A stretch of DNA of 25,205 nucleotides from an uncultured Eubacteriales bacterium (GTDB taxonomy: Bacteria; Bacillota; Clostridia; Peptostreptococcales; Anaerovoracaceae). Positions 22,223-25,205 of this stretch are shown here, one piece after another (position 1 is the first letter of the stretch; every line of letters begins with the position of its first letter). The notes beneath the pieces are model-generated. The model made no database searches. It was not told where the DNA came from and saw only the letters and a list, made by a program, of their open reading frames with translations. The position numbers and the translations under genes are program-made. The stretch lies in contig CAJLHL010000023.1 of assembly GCA_905206455.1 (NCBI GenBank), positions 1-25,205 of the forward strand, written 5' to 3'.

Positions 22223-24238
22223 TTAATTTAAATCACCTGTCTCAAAATTCGCACTGTACTGATTTACGATAGTATTATCCATGAGCACTCTGACGGTGGC
22301 ATCCGTACCGACACCCGTCAGAACGACCTTTTCGGAACCGTCCGCCTTATTGCGCTGCTGGTTGTTTACAATATAGCGCAGGCCGTTGGAATCCGTCACG
22401 GTAACCGTAAGAATGAAGACCTCGTTTTCCGCTTTTCCGTAATCCACAGTCAGAGGAATCGACACATACTGCGGCTCCTGTTTCTCCGGTCCCTGACTGA
22501 TGACGATATCTACGGAAGTGCCTTCGGATTCTTCCGATCCCTGTTTCGGACTCTGCGAGATAACCAGCCCTTCCTCTACCTCATCGCTGTAATCGGTACT
22601 GACTTTGCCCAGCTGAAAACCTTTTTCTTCCAGTGCGGCTTTCGCATCGCTCTGAGAGAGTCCTCTCACATCCGGAATCTCCGCATCCGCCGCGCTGCGG
22701 CTTACCACGAGATTGACTTTCGTTCCGGTCTCTACCTCTTCACCCGCTTCAGGGTCCTGACTGACTACCGTACCATCAGGAAGATCACTTTCCTCATCGT
22801 ATTGAATACTGCCGCACTGCAGATCGAATTTCTCCAGAAGATCCTTAGCATCCTGCAGCTTCTTTCCGACAGTGTTCGGTGTCTTGACCGTCTCCGCATC
22901 GGTTCCCTTACTGAGAATCAGACGGACCTTATACCCCTTCTTTACCTCGCGGCCTATATCCGGATCGGTGGAGACCACTTCCCCCGCCTCGTATTCGTCG
23001 CTCATCACCGGAGTGCCCAGGGTGTATTCCAGCCCCGCCTTCTCCAATGTCTTGGCAGCTTCTTCCTCCGTCATACCCAGTACATCGGGAATTTTAACCG
23101 TCTTTCCCGAATCTCCGAAAGCATTCAGAAGTACGATGCTCAGCGGAATCGCGCAGATAAGCGCCAGAATTACGGGAAGAATCTTCCTCTTCTTCGATGT
23201 CTTTTTGGCATCGTTCCCTCCCGAAGAATTTTTCTCCGGACCTTCCTTCTTCTTTCTGGAGAACTTTCCTGCAAAAAGGCCTTTTTCCTCGTCTTCCTCC
23301 TCGTCAAAATCCCGGTAATTACCGAAATCATCATAACCGCCGTCCTGCGGATTCTTTTCGGAATCCCGCGGAATCGCATAAAATTCTCTCAGTCCCATGC
23401 CGCTCTGCTCGGAGACAATGGCGTTTTCCGCCTGTACCAGAGCCTCATACATCTCGTCCGCACTCTTATAGCGGTCCGGCTGATGCTTGGCGGTAGCTTT
23501 GAGTACGACCTTGTCGAGAGCCGGAGAAACCGACGGGTTGATTCTGGAAGGAGGCGGAACCGCCTCGTTCATATGCATCATAGCCACGCTGACCGGGTTA
23601 TCTCCGTCGAACGGGACATTTCCCGTAAGCATCTCATACAGCACAATTCCAAGCGAATAGATATCCGATCGCGCGTCCACATAACCGCCTCTTGCCTGCT
23701 CTGGCGAGAGATAGTGAACCGAGCCCATCACAGTGCTTGTATTGTTCACGATCGTACCGCTGTTCACCGCTTTCGCGATTCCGAAGTCTGCGATCTTCGC
23801 AGTACCGTCTTCGGACATCAGAATATTGTGAGGCTTCACATCGCGGTGAATGATATTCTTTTTGTGCGCGGAACTCAGCGCCTGAGCGATCTGCTTGGCG
23901 ATGTCGATGGCCCGCATTTCGCTGAGATGCCCTTCTCTGCGGATGATATCGCTGAGCGTATCCCCCTCCAGGACTTCCATGACGATATAATAGATGTTTC
24001 CTTCTTTGCCCACGTCAAATACCGAAACGATATTCGGGTGGGACAGACCGGCAGCGGCCTGAGACTCCCTCCGGAAACTGTCGATAAACTTCGGGTCTTT
24101 GATGAATTCCGGTTTCAGAATTTTTATGGCAACGAAACGGTTGAGCAGACGGTCTTTGGCTTTATACACCACCGCCATGCCGCCGTCTCCGATTTTTTCG
24201 ATTAACTCGTATCTTCCTGCTAATATTTTACTGCCCAT
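22223..24238 (-). CDS. pknB: PASTA-domain Ser/Thr protein kinase (PrkC/PknB type)
   Basis: A 671-residue membrane kinase that senses peptidoglycan fragments and phosphorylates cytoplasmic proteins. The kinase domain covers about 10-270: GDGGMAVVYKA glycine loop, K39 (VAIKI), HRDVKPHN (131-138), DFG (151-153), and activation loop ending in SPE. An acidic then basic juxtamembrane linker runs from 300 to 352 (DEEEDEEKG, then KKTSKKRK). The TM helix is at about 353-374. Three extracellular PASTA repeats lie at about 380-444, 449-514 and 517-582. A C-terminal beta-rich domain of about 85 residues follows that I do not recognise. The ribosome site is AGAGGGGGAA. It lies 20 bases after the phosphatase gene, forming the classic kinase-phosphatase pair. 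Confidence 0.97.
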   Translation of the reverse strand: MGSKILAGRYELIEKIGDGGMAVVYKAKDRLLNRFVAIKILKPEFIKDPKFIDSFRRESQAAAGLSHPNIVSVFDVGKEGNIYYIVMEVLEGDTLSDIIRREGHLSEMRAIDIAKQIAQALSSAHKKNIIHRDVKPHNILMSEDGTAKIADFGIAKAVNSGTIVNNTSTVMGSVHYLSPEQARGGYVDARSDIYSLGIVLYEMLTGNVPFDGDNPVSVAMMHMNEAVPPPSRINPSVSPALDKVVLKATAKHQPDRYKSADEMYEALVQAENAIVSEQSGMGLREFYAIPRDSEKNPQDGGYDDFGNYRDFDEEEDEEKGLFAGKFSRKKKEGPEKNSSGGNDAKKTSKKRKILPVILALICAIPLSIVLLNAFGDSGKTVKIPDVLGMTEEEAAKTLEKAGLEYTLGTPVMSDEYEAGEVVSTDPDIGREVKKGYKVRLILSKGTDAETVKTPNTVGKKLQDAKDLLEKFDLQCGSIQYDEESDLPDGTVVSQDPEAGEEVETGTKVNLVVSRSAADAEIPDVRGLSQSDAKAALEEKGFQLGKVSTDYSDEVEEGLVISQSPKQGSEESEGTSVDIVISQGPEKQEPQYVSIPLTVDYGKAENEVFILTVTVTDSNGLRYIVNNQQRNKADGSEKVVLTGVGTDATVRVLMDNTIVNQYSANFETGDLN

Positions 24239-24258
24239 AACAGGTCTTCCCCCTCTGA

Positions 24259-24984
24259 TTAAAATTTGACGCCGACAACGGTGATATTATCGCTGCCCGC
24301 ATTGTCATTCGCTGCATCTACAAGCCTTGCGCACGCTTCCCGCATATTTTTGGCTCCGAGAGCCATCCTGCAGATATCTTCTTTACTCACTTCATTATAC
24401 AACCCATCGGTGCACATTAAAATAATATCCTGCGGATAAATTTTAAACATATAAAAATCGGGTTCGACAGACTTTTCCGCACCGATAGCCCGGGTGATCA
24501 TATTTCTGTCCGGGTGCGTCTGAGCCTGCACTTCCGTGATAATGCCTTTCTTGACCAGATCGTGAACAAAGGTATGATCTTCCGTGATCTGAGAAATCCC
24601 GCCGTCGCGGATCAGATAAGCCCTGCTGTCCCCGATATTTATAACGTATGCGGTATCAGCCTTAATATACAACATCAGCAGCGTGGTGGCCATCCCTCTG
24701 GGAGCCGTATCCTGCGCCATCTCACGGACGTGTGTATTCACTTCCGTGATCAGAGAGAGAAAATAATCGATCAGAATATCGTCTCCCTCGCTGTCCGGAA
24801 TCGGATTTTCTCTGATAAATCCCGCAATATCTGTCATCGTCGTCCGGCTTGCGACCTCGCCGGAATTATGACCTCCCACCCCGTCGGCCACGAGAAAAAT
24901 ACCGGCCTCGGGCATCACGAAAAAAGCGTCCTGATTATTTTCCCGCTTTTTTCCGGTATCGCTTCTGAATCCAAATTCAAGCAT
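24259..24984 (-). CDS. stp: PP2C-family serine/threonine phosphatase
   Basis: A 241-residue metal-dependent phosphatase that reverses the action of the neighbouring PASTA kinase. The metal-binding motifs are visible: RSDTGKKRENNQDAF near the N-terminus, LVADGVGGHNSGEVAS, GDSRAYLIRDGGISQITEDH, MCTDGLYNEV and SDNITVVGVKF at the C-terminus. I chose ATG 24984 (MLEFGFRSDTG) because GGAG lies 7 bases upstream and the length then matches the Stp/PrpC family. The frame is open to 25110, but the extra 42 residues do not look like the family. It is the first intact gene of the stp-pknB-rsgA-rpe run. Confidence 0.96.
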   Translation of the reverse strand: MLEFGFRSDTGKKRENNQDAFFVMPEAGIFLVADGVGGHNSGEVASRTTMTDIAGFIRENPIPDSEGDDILIDYFLSLITEVNTHVREMAQDTAPRGMATTLLMLYIKADTAYVINIGDSRAYLIRDGGISQITEDHTFVHDLVKKGIITEVQAQTHPDRNMITRAIGAEKSVEPDFYMFKIYPQDIILMCTDGLYNEVSKEDICRMALGAKNMREACARLVDAANDNAGSDNITVVGVKF

Positions 24985-25108
24985 TTTCTGTCTCCGTATA
25001 CCAAAAAGTTTCGCTTTCCGGCGCCGGCCTCCATTTGTATTGACAGACCGTCCGCGGAAAACCGCCGTCTCCGACGGATTTCCGCTCTGCCAGAAAACAG
25101 AGCCCTTC

Positions 25109-25141
25109 AAACAAAGAGTGACCGCCAGCCGGCGGTCACTC
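25109..25141 (-). terminator. Intrinsic terminator of the gene at the right edge
   Basis: A perfect 11-bp stem (GAGTGACCGCC at 25116-25126 with GGCGGTCACTC at 25131-25141) is followed on the - strand by TTTGTTTG, a modest T tract. It lies about 8 bases beyond the stop of the edge gene and upstream of stp. Confidence 0.7.
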
Positions 25142-25148
25142 GGTAAAA

Positions 25149-25205
25149 TCAGATTTTTTCTTTTGTAAAATCTACATCATCGCTGTAGGACGCGCTATAC
25201 AAGCA
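25149..25205 (-). CDS. Last 18 codons of an unidentified gene
   Basis: One - strand frame enters from the window edge, reads CLYSASYSDDVDFTKEKI and ends at TGA 25149-25151, just before a terminator hairpin. The position upstream of stp and the terminator support a real gene end. The visible part is too short to name. In many Firmicutes the gene before stp is rlmN or rsmB, but I cannot match these residues to either. Confidence 0.4.
   Translation of the reverse strand, partial: CLYSASYSDDVDFTKEKI

Noticed and set aside
24985..25110. 42-residue N-terminal extension of the PP2C phosphatase
   Set aside because: It does not resemble the family, and ATG 24984 has GGAG at proper spacing and gives the standard length.
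1..25205. Mobile element, prophage, CRISPR or defence island
   Set aside because: No transposase, integrase, direct-repeat array, attachment site or defence protein motif was found on either strand.

Overview
The window looks like chromosomal DNA from a low-to-mid-GC Gram-positive anaerobe of the Clostridia/Eubacteriales type. The reasons are strong AGGAGG-type ribosome sites with frequent GTG/TTG starts, a DUF3842 gene, the stp-pknB-rsgA-rpe block, SLH surface domains, and intrinsic terminators. I cannot name the species. No tRNA, rRNA, CRISPR array, insertion sequence or phage gene was seen.

Left part (1-8600, mostly + strand). A 5'-truncated thioredoxin reductase and thioredoxin end at a terminator. 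A DUF3842 gene follows, behind a perfect consensus promoter. Next is a gene-free 586-base stretch holding a second perfect promoter, several hairpins and a 16-bp terminator. This is best read as an unidentified structured RNA of about 280 nt. Then comes a peptide/nickel-family ABC importer: a lipoprotein binding protein, one polypeptide carrying both ATPases, and two permeases. A bidirectional terminator closes this part.

Middle (8600-16250). On the - strand is a decayed secreted gene (NlpC/P60-like domain plus three SLH repeats) with one frameshift and two in-frame stops. Upstream of it is a three-gene set: an SPFH protein with C-terminal zinc ribbons, a membrane-anchored zinc-ribbon protein, and a secreted TPM-domain protein. 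These resemble the B. subtilis YdjI/YdjG/YdjH partners of PspA, but no pspA is seen here. Divergent to this set is an ECF sigma factor overlapping a membrane protein that is probably its anti-sigma factor. A TGAAAC-type ECF promoter precedes the pair. Together this looks like an envelope-stress neighbourhood.

Right part (16250-25205, all - strand). Read in the direction of transcription, it holds the last codons of an unidentified gene, PP2C phosphatase stp, PASTA kinase pknB, rsgA and rpe. Then come thrS with its own promoter and terminator, a DUF2007-like protein, and an unusual fusion of type I dehydroquinate dehydratase with shikimate kinase carrying a long basic N-terminal tail.
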